From: Pseudomonadota bacterium
GTDB lineage: Bacteria > Pseudomonadota > Gammaproteobacteria > Burkholderiales > Thiobacteraceae
Length of the DNA stretch: 64,000 nucleotides
NCBI GenBank assembly: GCA_021812385.1
Contig: JAKANO010000005.1
Span: 124,001-188,000, forward strand
Reading direction: 5' to 3'
Shown here: one piece after another, positions 31,074 through 39,482 of the stretch
Layout of the letters: every line of letters begins with the position of its first letter
Position numbering within the stretch: the stretch's first letter is position 1
The notes under the pieces: model-generated
Database searches by the model: none
What the model was told of the DNA's origin: nothing
The model's input: the letters and a program-made list of their open reading frames with translations, nothing else
Made by a program: the position numbers and the translations under genes

Positions 31074-31937
31074 ATGACCAGCCATGCTCCAAGCAAACTA
31101 TCGATTCGCGATCACGACCGCGCTGCGGCACACATGACCTATGTTTACCCCGTCGTGTCGCGCCGTGCCGGCGGCGTTTCGGTCGGCATTAACCTGAATC
31201 CGAATAACGCCTGCAATTGGCGCTGCATCTACTGCCAAGTCCCGGATCTCAAGCGCGGTGCGGCCCCCGAGATCGATTTGAAGCAATTGGAAGCCGAATT
31301 AACGGCGCTGCTGCATGACATTGTGCACGGCGATTTTATGCAAACGCGCGTGCCGGAAGGCGCGCGGCGGCTCAACGACATCGCCCTCTCCGGCAATGGC
31401 GAGCCGACCAGCGCAAAAGCTTTTCCGGAAGTGATTCAACTCATCGGCCGGGTGATGAAACGCTTCAGCCTGGTCAATAAAATCAAATTGGTGTTGATCA
31501 CCAACGGCAGCTTGATCGCGCGCGAACCGGTGCAGCTCGGCTTGAAACGCATGGCGAAATTAAACGGCGAAGTTTGGTACAAGCTCGACTCAGCCACCCG
31601 CGAAGGCATGGCGCGCATCAACAACACGCGCCAATCGCTGAAAAAAACCGCTGAACATATCGCGCTCGCGGCGGCGCTGTGCCCGACTTCGCTACAAACT
31701 TGCGTATTCGCGCAAAACGGTTTGCCGCCTTCGACGGCCGAACAACAAGCGTATTTGGACTTTCTAGCGCACTTGACCGCACAAGGCGTCAAACTGAATG
31801 GCGTACTGCTGTATGGAATTGCCCGGCCCAGCCTGCAACCGGAAGCCGCGCAACTCTCCGCCTTGCCCAAGGCCTGGCTAGAAGAGTTTGCGCATCAAAT
31901 CGAACAAATCGGGCTCGCAGTACGCATAACACCGTAG
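31074..31937 (+). CDS. Radical SAM protein
   Basis: A 287-residue radical SAM enzyme with the cluster motif CNWRCIYC (C-x3-C-x2-C, near residues 44-51), the SAM-binding GNGEPT and LITNGSL motifs. It is short, with no additional Cys-rich domain. The pattern is closest to the COG0731-type small Fe-S oxidoreductases of unknown substrate. QueE can be excluded because that uses C-x14-C-x2-C. I start at ATG 31074; a GTG two codons earlier is possible. It is divergent from queD by 66 bases. Confidence 0.85.
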   Translation: MTSHAPSKLSIRDHDRAAAHMTYVYPVVSRRAGGVSVGINLNPNNACNWRCIYCQVPDLKRGAAPEIDLKQLEAELTALLHDIVHGDFMQTRVPEGARRLNDIALSGNGEPTSAKAFPEVIQLIGRVMKRFSLVNKIKLVLITNGSLIAREPVQLGLKRMAKLNGEVWYKLDSATREGMARINNTRQSLKKTAEHIALAAALCPTSLQTCVFAQNGLPPSTAEQQAYLDFLAHLTAQGVKLNGVLLYGIARPSLQPEAAQLSALPKAWLEEFAHQIEQIGLAVRITP

Positions 31938-31950
31938 CGAACAACAGACT

Positions 31951-32262
31951 TTATTCCGCTGCTTCCGGAGCCTTGCGACCGCCGCCTTTAGCCGCTTTTT
32001 TCAGGCTCTTATACAGGTCGGGGTGTGAGTCCTTCAGGTAATCAATAATTTCCAGATCTTCGCGCTTCAAGCGGCCGAGATCAATTTGCTCCACATGCAC
32101 TAAACGCAGCAACTCTTTCACTGGCTTCGGCATTTTGCGGCCACTCTCGTAGCGCGAACCGCCGCTCTGGGTAACGCCGATTTTAGTCCAGAAATCCTGC
32201 TGATTGAGACCAAGCTTGCGCCGGACATCGCGTGGATTTGCAATTTTTTCGAGCAATTTCAT
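31951..32262 (-). CDS. Helix-turn-helix (XRE-like) protein
   Basis: A 103-residue small cytoplasmic protein. Residues 10-55 form a helix-turn-helix: RRKLGLNQQDFWTKIGVTQS followed by SRYESGRKMPKPVKELLRLVH. The C-terminal tail is Lys/Gly/Ala-rich and could contact DNA or RNA nonspecifically. Betaproteobacteria carry many such short transcriptional-regulator-like proteins whose targets are unknown. It lies tail-to-tail with the radical SAM gene and divergent from lysC by about 308 bases. Confidence 0.75.
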   Translation of the reverse strand: MKLLEKIANPRDVRRKLGLNQQDFWTKIGVTQSGGSRYESGRKMPKPVKELLRLVHVEQIDLGRLKREDLEIIDYLKDSHPDLYKSLKKAAKGGGRKAPEAAE

Positions 32263-32570
32263 ACAAGTTTCCTTTTAAGTCGGGTTACATAAGCACGTTC
32301 TATGGTTTTGACATGCAAAAGCAGTGCCAGCTTTTTCACCGTTAACAATAAAATATTAGCATATGCCCCGATAATTTCTCTTATGCCTTAAATCAAAATG
32401 TATAAAGCATATTTCGTGGCACCGCTGTTAACGGTTCGAAACAAAATTTCTTTAAGCCTGGGAAACATGAGCGTTATGATTTCGACAAGTTGGTCAAAGC
32501 TTCGTCGATATGTGACCACATTCCGCAGTCTGCCTAAATTCGGTATAATTTCCGTTTTTTTGGAACACGC
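32263..32570. other. Intergenic region upstream of lysC
   Basis: 308 bases, clearly AT-richer than the flanking genes. The lysC promoter is at its right end. Apart from two GTTAACGGT-like sequences near 32339 and 32427, I see no convincing structure, riboswitch or gene. I did not recognise a lysine riboswitch. Confidence 0.5.
32521..32549 (+). promoter_or_regulatory. Probable promoter of lysC
   Basis: TTCCGC (-35, 32521-32526), a 17-base spacer and consensus TATAAT (32544-32549). The -35 is weak. The predicted start is about 15 bases before the lysC ATG, giving a very short leader. Confidence 0.6.
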
Positions 32571-33797
32571 ATGGCTCTGATCGTACAAAAATACGGCGGC
32601 ACTTCGGTCGGCAATCCCGAGCGCATCAAAAACGTCGCACAACGCGTCGCCCGCTTCAAAGCGCAAGGCCATCAAGTCGTGGTGGTACTGTCCGCCATGT
32701 CCGGTGAGACCAATCGCCTGATCGACCTGGCCAAGACCATACAATCCCATCCCGATCCGCGCGAGCTGGACGTCATGGTGTCGACCGGCGAACAAGTAAC
32801 CATCGCCCTGCTCTCCATGGCTCTGATGGAAATGGGGCTGAAAGCCAAGAGCTACACCGGCGCGCAAGTGCGCATCGTCACCGACGACGCCCATACCAAG
32901 GCGCGCATTCTATCGATCGACGAAGAAAACCTGCGCCGCGATCTTAATGCAGGATATGTGGCCGTCGTAGCCGGATTTCAAGGCGTGGACGAAAAAGGCA
33001 ACATCACCACCCTGGGCCGCGGCGGTTCCGACACCACTGGCGTGGCGCTGGCTGCCGCGCTCAAGGCCGACGAGTGCCAAATCTACACAGACGTCGACGG
33101 CGTCTACACCACCGACCCACGCATCGTGCCCGAAGCGCGCAAGCTCAAGACCATCACCTTCGAAGAAATGCTGGAAATGGCCAGCCTGGGCTCAAAAGTG
33201 CTGCAAATCCGCTCGGTTGAATTCGCCGGCAAATACAAGGTTAAATTACGCGTGCTGTCGAGCTTCGAAGAAGAAGGCGAAGGCACGCTCATCACATTCG
33301 AGGAAGACGCCATGGAACAACCCATCATCTCCGGCATTGCATTCAACCGCGACGAAGCCAAGATCACCGTGCTCGGCGTGCCCGACCGCCCCGGCATCGC
33401 CTACGCCATCCTGGGCCCGGTGGCGGACGCCAACATCGATGTCGACATGATCATCCAAAACGTCGGCGCCGACGGCACCACCACCGACTTCACCTTTACC
33501 GTGAACCGCAGCGAATACGCCAAGGCCATCGCCATCCTGCGCGACGTGCAAAACACCATCGGCGCGCGCGAAATCAAGGGCGACGACAAGATCGTCAAGG
33601 TCTCCCTGGTCGGCGTCGGCATGCGCTCGCATTCCGGCATCGCCTCCACCATGTTTAAAACGCTCGCCGCCGAAGGCATCAACCTGCAAATGATCTCCAC
33701 CTCCGAAATCAAGATCTCGGTGGTGATCGACGAAAAATACCTGGAACTCGCCGTGCGCGTGCTGCACAAGGCGTTTAACCTGGAACAGGCGGCGTAA
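32571..33797 (+). CDS. lysC: Aspartate kinase
   Basis: A 408-residue kinase that phosphorylates aspartate, first step for lysine, threonine and methionine. The kinase domain begins [13 protein letters not shown] and includes [13 protein letters not shown]. Two ACT domains occupy about 260-400 ([16 protein letters not shown] and [16 protein letters not shown]). An in-frame ATG at 33312 (codon 248) has GAGGAAG 7 bases upstream, so a separate beta subunit made of the ACT domains is likely, as in alpha2-beta2 aspartokinases. It is followed by tRNA-Ser. Confidence 0.97.
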   Translation: MALIVQKYGGTSVGNPERIKNVAQRVARFKAQGHQVVVVLSAMSGETNRLIDLAKTIQSHPDPRELDVMVSTGEQVTIALLSMALMEMGLKAKSYTGAQVRIVTDDAHTKARILSIDEENLRRDLNAGYVAVVAGFQGVDEKGNITTLGRGGSDTTGVALAAALKADECQIYTDVDGVYTTDPRIVPEARKLKTITFEEMLEMASLGSKVLQIRSVEFAGKYKVKLRVLSSFEEEGEGTLITFEEDAMEQPIISGIAFNRDEAKITVLGVPDRPGIAYAILGPVADANIDVDMIIQNVGADGTTTDFTFTVNRSEYAKAIAILRDVQNTIGAREIKGDDKIVKVSLVGVGMRSHSGIASTMFKTLAAEGINLQMISTSEIKISVVIDEKYLELAVRVLHKAFNLEQAA

Positions 33798-33812
33798 AAT
33801 AAGCAACCGAGT

Positions 33813-33842
33813 TTGACTGGGACAAGGATTCGCTAGTATCCT
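33813..33842 (+). promoter_or_regulatory. Probable promoter of tRNA-Ser
   Basis: TTGACT (33813-33818), an 18-base spacer and TATCCT (33837-33842), ending 11 bases before the tRNA. Confidence 0.5.
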
Positions 33843-33853
33843 TGCGCCCTTTC

Positions 33854-33947
33854 GGAGAGATGGCCGAGTGGTCGAAGGCGCTCCCCTGCTAAGGGAGTAT
33901 ACGGGCTTAAACCTGTATCGAGGGTTCGAATCCCTCTCTCTCCGCCA
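33854..33947 (+). tRNA. tRNA-Ser(GCT)
   Basis: A 94-base class II tRNA. The acceptor stem GGAGAGA pairs with TCTCTCC, then G and encoded CCA. The anticodon arm is CTCCC-CTGCTAA-GGGAG with anticodon GCT (reads AGC/AGU). A long variable arm (TATACGGGCTTAAACCTGTATC) and T arm GAGGGTTCGAATCCCTC complete it. The 3' end is part of the downstream 29-bp inverted repeat. Confidence 0.97.
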
Positions 33948-33998
33948 GTAATGCAAAACGCCCCCTTGAGGGGCGTTTTGCATTACTGGCGGAGAGAG
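33936..33998 (+). terminator. 29-bp perfect hairpin starting inside tRNA-Ser
   Basis: Arms 33936-33964 and 33970-33998 are perfectly complementary with a 5-base CTTGA loop. The core CGCCCC-CTTGA-GGGGCG followed by TTTT is a standard terminator. The arms, however, extend outward for 23 more pairs and take in the last 12 bases of the tRNA, including the acceptor strand and CCA. A full-length fold would compete with the tRNA acceptor stem. Confidence 0.85.
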
Positions 33999-34218
33999 TT
34001 GGTACTTAGAGAAGCCTAAGGGTTCGACTAGCCGAGCACTGCTCGGCTGGACGCGCAAAGCGCGGTCTTTCGCCGCCAGCGAGCGGCGAAAGATGACGGG
34101 ATCGCCGTAAGGCGAGACCGGCACAATCCCTCTCTCATCAAAATAGAAGAGTTTGCATGGGCTCCGTTTTTTAGTGGCGAGCGCTCAGTTCGAAAAGCCT
34201 CAACGCCCGACCCCTATT
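33999..34218. other. Hairpin-rich, tRNA-like scar region after tRNA-Ser
   Basis: No gene is supported. AAGGGTTCGA (34018-34027) and AATCCCTCTCTC (34125-34136) repeat the two halves of the tRNA-Ser T arm, separated by 97 bases. These contain four small hairpins: GCCGAGC-ACT-GCTCGGC type, CGCGC-AAA-GCGCG, TTTCGCCGC-CAGC-GAGCGGCGAAAG and TCGCC-GTAA-GGCGA. It looks like a partial tRNA duplication with an insertion. Confidence 0.6.
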
Positions 34219-36552
34219 TTATTTCGACGTCATCACCCAAACCCCAGTCCACTCGCCTTTAGGTGGCGCAGCCTTGAGTTGCTCGCATCGCTCCAGAAAC
34301 AACTTGGCGGCCTTGTCGTTAGGATTTAATTCCAGGCATTGCGCAAACTCCAAATGCGCCTTGTCCCATTTGCCCAGCCGATAGGCCAACAGGCCCTCTT
34401 TGAAAATTTGCAGACCTTCCGAGATATTCGGATAGCTCGTCTCGTCATGGAAATCCAGGATTTCATAAATACTGACCGGCTGCGTTTTGCCCTTCACCAC
34501 GACAAAGTCGATCTCGCGCGCCCGATAAGTGCCCTTCAGTTTCTTGAAGGTCGATTCCGAAACCAGGATCTGCGCGCCATATTCCTTGCAAGCGCTCTCC
34601 AAGCGCGCCGCCAGGTTGACGCCATCGCCGATTACGGTGAAATCCATGCGCTTGGGCGAGCCGATGTTGCCGGATACCACCGCGTCGGTATTGATGCCGA
34701 TGCCGATGCTGACCGGCAGTTTATCTTGGCTGAGGCGCTGCGCATTCCAGTCGCGCAATACTTGAATCATGGCAATCGCACAGCGCACCGCGCGATCCTC
34801 GTCGCTGCCGCTGTCGCCCAATATCCCGAAACTCGCCATGATGGCATCGCCGATGAACTTATCCAGCATGCCGCCTTCACGCTGAATGCAATCGACCATC
34901 AGCGTAAAATATTCATTCAACAGGCTGACCGTGCCTTGGGCGCCCAGTTTCTCGGTGATGGTGGTGAAACTGCGAATATCCGAGAACAGCATGGTCGCCA
35001 TCAGGCTCTGACCGCCCAATAGCTCGGCGCCGCTGGCCAGCAGCTTGTCTGCGACATTGGGGTCCATGTAGCGCGACATGGTGGACTTCATGCGCTTCTC
35101 GCTGGTGATGTCCTCGATCATAATCATCGCACCCAGATGCTTGCCGTCCACGCTATTCAGCGGATAAGTGGTGACGTTCACCGACAAGCGCTCGCCGGCG
35201 GCCTCCATCTCGCCGTCGACCACGAACACCGGGCCGCGCACTTGGATCGCTTCCGCAATTTTGTCCAGAACCCAGGCATTGCCGTCGGTGAAATATTCGG
35301 CCGCTGCGTGCTGCAACAAATCCATGGCATTCGCCTGCAGGATGCTCAAGCCAGCTTGATTGCAGGTGACGATCTTGCCCGTATCATCCAGCGTGATCAC
35401 GCCGGACGACATGCTCTCCAGCATGGATTCGTTGTAGTTCTTGATGTTTTGCACATTGGCGAACAGGGTCGCGTTCTCCAGGGCGATCGACGCCTGCGCG
35501 GTAAACGCGCGGAGCCGCGATTCATCCTCTTCGGTGAAGGTGCCGCCGCGCTTATTGAGCGCCTGGGTCACGCCGATGATCTTGCCGACCTGATTCACCA
35601 CCGGCACACAGATGATGGAACGCGTGAAAAAGCCGGTTTTTTTGTCGAACGCCGGGTTGAAGCGCAGATCGGCATAGGCATAGGGAATATTGATGGTCTT
35701 GCCGGAGGTGAACACGGCGCCTGCGATGCCGAGATGATTGGGGAAGCGGATTTGCTGCACGCCCAGGCCCTGGCCCACCTCGGACCATAGTTCATTGGTT
35801 TTTTCGTCATTCAGGAACAAGGTCGAGCGCTCCGCGTCGAGCATGCGCGTGACTTCCTGCATCACTTTCTGCAACAACGAACCGAGCTTGATGTCGCGCG
35901 TCACCTCGGTGACCACGTTCAGGAATTCCATTTCGCGTTGGCGTCGCACCTGCATGTCCTCGACGAAACGCACGGCTTGCAGTGCGTGCGAACTCTGAGT
36001 CGCCAAGTCCTGCAGCAGGATCAAATCCTCGCGCGTGAAGCGGCCTTTCTTCTTGTTCAGCACCTGCGCGATGCCGATGATCTCGCCCTTGGCGGTAAAC
36101 ATCGGCACACACAGCATGGACTGCGTGACAAAGCCGGTCTGCTGGTCGATAGCCTGATTGAAGCGCGGATCCGCATAGGCGTCATGAATGATTTCCGGCG
36201 CACCGTGACTGAACACATAGCCGGCGATACCGCTGTTGCTGCTCATGCGGATTTCGCGTTGCAAGGCGCCCTGCGCAACCCGCGAATACAGCTCGCCACT
36301 CGTGGCGTCATGCAGAAAAATAGAACCGCGCTCGGCATTGAGCTTGTCTACCGCAATGTCGACAATGGCGCTGAACACTTGATCCAGGGACTGCAACGTT
36401 GAAACCTTGCGCGTCACGCTCAGCAGGAACTCGGCGCGCGCCAGCCGCTTGCGCAAGGCGCGATCGTTGGCGTTGCGTTTCACCGGCGGCTGATCGGCTT
36501 CTCGCGCGATCGCTTCCGCGACGACTTGCTCTATTGGCCTGGGTTCATTCAT
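34219..36552 (-). CDS. GAF-GAF-PAS adenylate cyclase with TPR tail
   Basis: A 777-residue soluble signalling protein. Two GAF domains (about 50-195 and 215-365) are followed by a PAS-like domain (375-485), a class III cyclase domain (515-690) and a TPR-like C-terminus (710-765). All cyclase residues are present: metal Asp525 (LFSDIRSF) and Asp569 (DKFIGDA), ATP-selecting Lys565 and Asp643 (TVIGDGVN), Asn646 and Arg650. cAMP production is therefore predicted. GAF ligands are unknown. It is 5 bases downstream of the MBL-fold gene, clearly one operon. Confidence 0.92.
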   Translation of the reverse strand: MNEPRPIEQVVAEAIAREADQPPVKRNANDRALRKRLARAEFLLSVTRKVSTLQSLDQVFSAIVDIAVDKLNAERGSIFLHDATSGELYSRVAQGALQREIRMSSNSGIAGYVFSHGAPEIIHDAYADPRFNQAIDQQTGFVTQSMLCVPMFTAKGEIIGIAQVLNKKKGRFTREDLILLQDLATQSSHALQAVRFVEDMQVRRQREMEFLNVVTEVTRDIKLGSLLQKVMQEVTRMLDAERSTLFLNDEKTNELWSEVGQGLGVQQIRFPNHLGIAGAVFTSGKTINIPYAYADLRFNPAFDKKTGFFTRSIICVPVVNQVGKIIGVTQALNKRGGTFTEEDESRLRAFTAQASIALENATLFANVQNIKNYNESMLESMSSGVITLDDTGKIVTCNQAGLSILQANAMDLLQHAAAEYFTDGNAWVLDKIAEAIQVRGPVFVVDGEMEAAGERLSVNVTTYPLNSVDGKHLGAMIMIEDITSEKRMKSTMSRYMDPNVADKLLASGAELLGGQSLMATMLFSDIRSFTTITEKLGAQGTVSLLNEYFTLMVDCIQREGGMLDKFIGDAIMASFGILGDSGSDEDRAVRCAIAMIQVLRDWNAQRLSQDKLPVSIGIGINTDAVVSGNIGSPKRMDFTVIGDGVNLAARLESACKEYGAQILVSESTFKKLKGTYRAREIDFVVVKGKTQPVSIYEILDFHDETSYPNISEGLQIFKEGLLAYRLGKWDKAHLEFAQCLELNPNDKAAKLFLERCEQLKAAPPKGEWTGVWVMTSK

Positions 36553-36557
36553 GACGC

Positions 36558-38462
36558 TTATTTTTTCATCCCATCGAGTTGATCGCGCAACACGCTGATG
36601 GTGCTTCTCAGTTGCATCAGCTCCTGCTGCATGAAACTCACGGCTTCCTGCTCGCCGTTGGCTGCATGCACATCTTTCAGATCCATGGCCTCGCGCAACG
36701 CAGCGGTCCCATGACGCAATTGCATGACTTCCGCATTGGCCTGTTTGCGCGCCTCGTTGACTTGCGCCTCCACGGCAGCCTGCGCCTTCTCCAATTCGTC
36801 ACGCAGCGCGGCGATGGTCTGGCGCGCTTGTAAAATCTCCGCCTGCGCCCCGGCAACGGCGCGCTGAATATCATCTTGATGCTGGGCCGCCTGCAACTCC
36901 AGGCGATCGCGCATGGCCGCCAAGCCGCGCTGCAACTCGCGCAGCTCGGCCTGCACCGGGTCTTTACCCAACACATCCTGCCGCAGCAAGCGCTCCAACT
37001 CGGCGGGCTCTATGGCGTGGCGCTGTGCGCGCAGATCCGCGACGACGCGGCCGCGCAAGCCTTCGGCAAGCCGGCTGACGCATTCCACCTTGCCATCCGC
37101 CCTGGCCATATAATGCTGATCGGCATCCGCCAAGCACGGCACATATTGCCCGGTAACGTCTTCAAACAAGTTCACCCGAAACAGCAGTTCGCCCTGATCG
37201 CCGCACTCTCCATCGCTGACACTCTGATAACCGGCTTTCGCATACACGAAGTGGCGCCCGGCAGCGTGCCGATAGCCGGCAAAGAAACGCCCATCGCGCT
37301 TGTGATAAACATCGGCGTCGATCGGCCAACGCGTTCCGTCCGGGACCACTTCGACGAAGCGGTTGTCTGCCACACGGTAACGCTTGCCTGCGCGCATCAA
37401 CTTCCAATCCACCACGGTGAAGCGATCCGGGGAGTGCGTCAGCAAGGTCCGTTCCGGATCCAGCGTGGTCTCGGGCAAGCCATGGTATTCGGTATGCACC
37501 ACCCCATAGCGGCCGGTCACGTCATGCACCACGGCCGCGCCGTCGAAAGCCTTGATCGCGTCCTGATAGCGCGCCTCGCTCCACGTGCGCTCGATATAGT
37601 CGTTGATGTCGCCGACCAGTACCCCCGCATCGAGAAATTCCTGGCTGCTCAAATCGAATTGGGGCGTACGCTTTTCCTGATACAAGGACTGCCACAACGG
37701 CAGGTTATGCATGGTGTCCGAGCTGAAGATCAGCTTTTCGCCCCCGGCCTCGATCACCACACCGAAGTTGGGCAAGCCATGCCACACCGGCGCATTGATG
37801 ATATGGATGGTGTAGCCATCGGCAATCAAAGGACGCGCATCCGCCTCGTAAAACACCGTGGCGGAAAATGCATAGAATGCCTCCGGCTCCACCCATTCTC
37901 CGCTCGCCGGATCGCAAAACAGCATGCGCGGCTTGTTGGTCTTAGGACTCAAGACGACCTTCGCCAAGCGGGGAGAAACCCGATTGCCATGCGCATCCAC
38001 AACCAACCAGCCGCCCTGGTCGCCAACACCCGGCTCCCGGGCGATCCGATAGCGGGCACGCGGCCCGATCGGCACATGATCGATATAGTCCTCGTAGGCA
38101 ATATCCACCAGCCGCTTCGATTGCGCATCGAGGCTGTGGTAGAGCGCGGGGCCCGCACTGGTTTGCACTTCCTTTGCAACGGTATCGGTGGTGATCAGCT
38201 TCAGCCGCTTGCGCAGTGACGGGGCATACATGTAATACAGCGCCACGTCGGTAAACCAGCGTTTATGATCGTCATGGCAATGGGTAATGATCACGCCATT
38301 GGTCTTTCCGATATTCTCGCCCCCAATCTGCTGAAACAGCGGCGCGCCGAGATCGATAAAATAGCTGTCGCCGTTGACCAGGGCTTGATAGCCGATACTC
38401 TTGCCCTGTTCAGAAAATGGGCCGTAGTCGCCAAGCACTACGAATTCAATTCCGTCTGACAT
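36558..38462 (-). CDS. Metallo-beta-lactamase-fold protein with C-terminal coiled coil
   Basis: A 634-residue cytoplasmic protein. The N-terminal half is an MBL-fold hydrolase with the metal motif THCHDDH (His61-x-His63-x-Asp65-His66). Further ligands are likely His in PVWHGLPNFG and Asp in IFSSDTMHN. The segment about 340-470 is unassigned, and residues 490-634 form a long Ala/Glu/Gln-rich coiled coil. MBL hydrolases include cyclic-nucleotide phosphodiesterases, so with the adjacent cyclase it could degrade cAMP, but that is inference. No signal peptide is seen. Confidence 0.8.
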   Translation of the reverse strand: MSDGIEFVVLGDYGPFSEQGKSIGYQALVNGDSYFIDLGAPLFQQIGGENIGKTNGVIITHCHDDHKRWFTDVALYYMYAPSLRKRLKLITTDTVAKEVQTSAGPALYHSLDAQSKRLVDIAYEDYIDHVPIGPRARYRIAREPGVGDQGGWLVVDAHGNRVSPRLAKVVLSPKTNKPRMLFCDPASGEWVEPEAFYAFSATVFYEADARPLIADGYTIHIINAPVWHGLPNFGVVIEAGGEKLIFSSDTMHNLPLWQSLYQEKRTPQFDLSSQEFLDAGVLVGDINDYIERTWSEARYQDAIKAFDGAAVVHDVTGRYGVVHTEYHGLPETTLDPERTLLTHSPDRFTVVDWKLMRAGKRYRVADNRFVEVVPDGTRWPIDADVYHKRDGRFFAGYRHAAGRHFVYAKAGYQSVSDGECGDQGELLFRVNLFEDVTGQYVPCLADADQHYMARADGKVECVSRLAEGLRGRVVADLRAQRHAIEPAELERLLRQDVLGKDPVQAELRELQRGLAAMRDRLELQAAQHQDDIQRAVAGAQAEILQARQTIAALRDELEKAQAAVEAQVNEARKQANAEVMQLRHGTAALREAMDLKDVHAANGEQEAVSFMQQELMQLRSTISVLRDQLDGMKK

Positions 38463-38807
38463 AAAAAAACACCTTTAAACCAAATCTTTCTTCTTCTTTG
38501 GAAGGAAATGCCGCACTCCGCGCACTTCAATGCGTCGTCACATGCAGGCTTAAGCGATTGAATCCCGTAGATTTACTACGATATCGGCTATTTTACCGAT
38601 TCCTTGACTGTTCGGAAGCTGCTTTATTTTGCGGATGTCGCGGCGAATTCTGGCGCCGCGCACGGGGTGACGCCGGATACGCCGCTGATGCTGTATAGCG
38701 GACGCCTGGTGGCGGGGAAAAACTTGACGCTCTTGCGCGCTGATTGCATCGCCATCCACCCCAACCAGCCGCGCGGCCTACTGGTGCGGGTGTTGGCGAT
38801 GCGCGCA
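38463..38807. other. Intergenic region between MBL operon and TPR gene
   Basis: 345 bases. Two adjacent small dyads stand at 38566-38580 (CGTAG-ATTTA-CTACG) and 38583-38600 (ATCGG-CTATTTTA-CCGAT). A 76-codon open frame with a TTG start at 38604 overlaps the TPR gene end and has no Shine-Dalgarno or recognisable similarity, so I do not call it. It may hold the operon promoter of the MBL gene and the end of the five-gene operon. Confidence 0.5.
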
Positions 38808-39470
38808 TCAGCTATGTTTCTTTACCTTTTCTAACAGCTGCAACACTTCCGAGCGACGGCCTTGGTCCGCATCCTCGCGTCCGGGACGCGCCGGGGCGCT
38901 CAGCGCCTTTTGCAAATACTCGGCAGCCTTGGCGTACTCACCCTGCTCCTGCAAAAAATCGGCGTAAAAATAGTTCGGGTCAATGCCGTCCGGATTCAGC
39001 TTGAGCGCCTTCTCCAAATAGGCGCGCGCCTTCTTGTTATCGCCAAAACCGATGGGCCATCCGGGTACCTTGTAATACAAGCTGCCGAGCGAGGTATAGA
39101 TCGAGCCGTTGAGCGCATCCGGCTTTTCCTTTTCCGCCTGCAAAAGCAAATCCCGCGATTCCTTCACCAGGCTCAGCGCACCCAGCCCACCGGCGAATTT
39201 GGCATAGCTGCTCAAAATAATGGCTTCCCATATCATCGGCTCAACCCGCCCGGCATTGGCCAGCGTCACTTGATGCGCTTTGGCTGACAGCTCCTTGAAC
39301 GCGGCCTCCTTTTGTTTCTCCGGCACTTGGTAGTAGGCCTTGGCCCAAGCATGCTGCAAGTCCACGACGGCATCGGTGGCCGCATCGGCGCGCGCCGCGC
39401 CAGAACCGAGCAGCATCACGCTGCAAAAAAATACCAATGCCGATAAAACTTTACGCTGTACAGAATTCAT
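38808..39470 (-). CDS. Exported TPR-repeat protein
   Basis: A 220-residue protein with a signal peptide (hydrophobic residues 9-28, ARA-D cleavage) and TPR-like helices: LNGSIYTSLGSLYYKVPG, KARAYLEKALKLNPDGIDPNYFYADFLQEQGEY and AKAAEYLQKAL. TPR proteins scaffold protein partners. It is last in a five-gene operon with an SDR, a diiron oxidase, an AMP ligase and a T_hemolysin protein, 12 bases after the SDR stop, so it probably serves the same unknown pathway from the periplasm. Confidence 0.8.
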   Translation of the reverse strand: MNSVQRKVLSALVFFCSVMLLGSGAARADAATDAVVDLQHAWAKAYYQVPEKQKEAAFKELSAKAHQVTLANAGRVEPMIWEAIILSSYAKFAGGLGALSLVKESRDLLLQAEKEKPDALNGSIYTSLGSLYYKVPGWPIGFGDNKKARAYLEKALKLNPDGIDPNYFYADFLQEQGEYAKAAEYLQKALSAPARPGREDADQGRRSEVLQLLEKVKKHS

Positions 39471-39482
39471 TTTTTCATCTCC

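Noticed and set aside
31074..31937. QueE as the identity of the radical SAM gene next to queD
   Set aside because: QueE has a C-x14-C-x2-C cluster motif; this protein has C-x3-C-x2-C.
33986..34027. A second tRNA on the minus strand after tRNA-Ser
   Set aside because: The TGGCGGAGAGAG start matches the inverse of the tRNA-Ser end, but the following bases do not form T, anticodon or D arms.
38604..38834. A 76-codon plus-strand frame in the gap before the TPR gene
   Set aside because: TTG start without Shine-Dalgarno, overlaps the TPR gene end on the other strand, no similarity.
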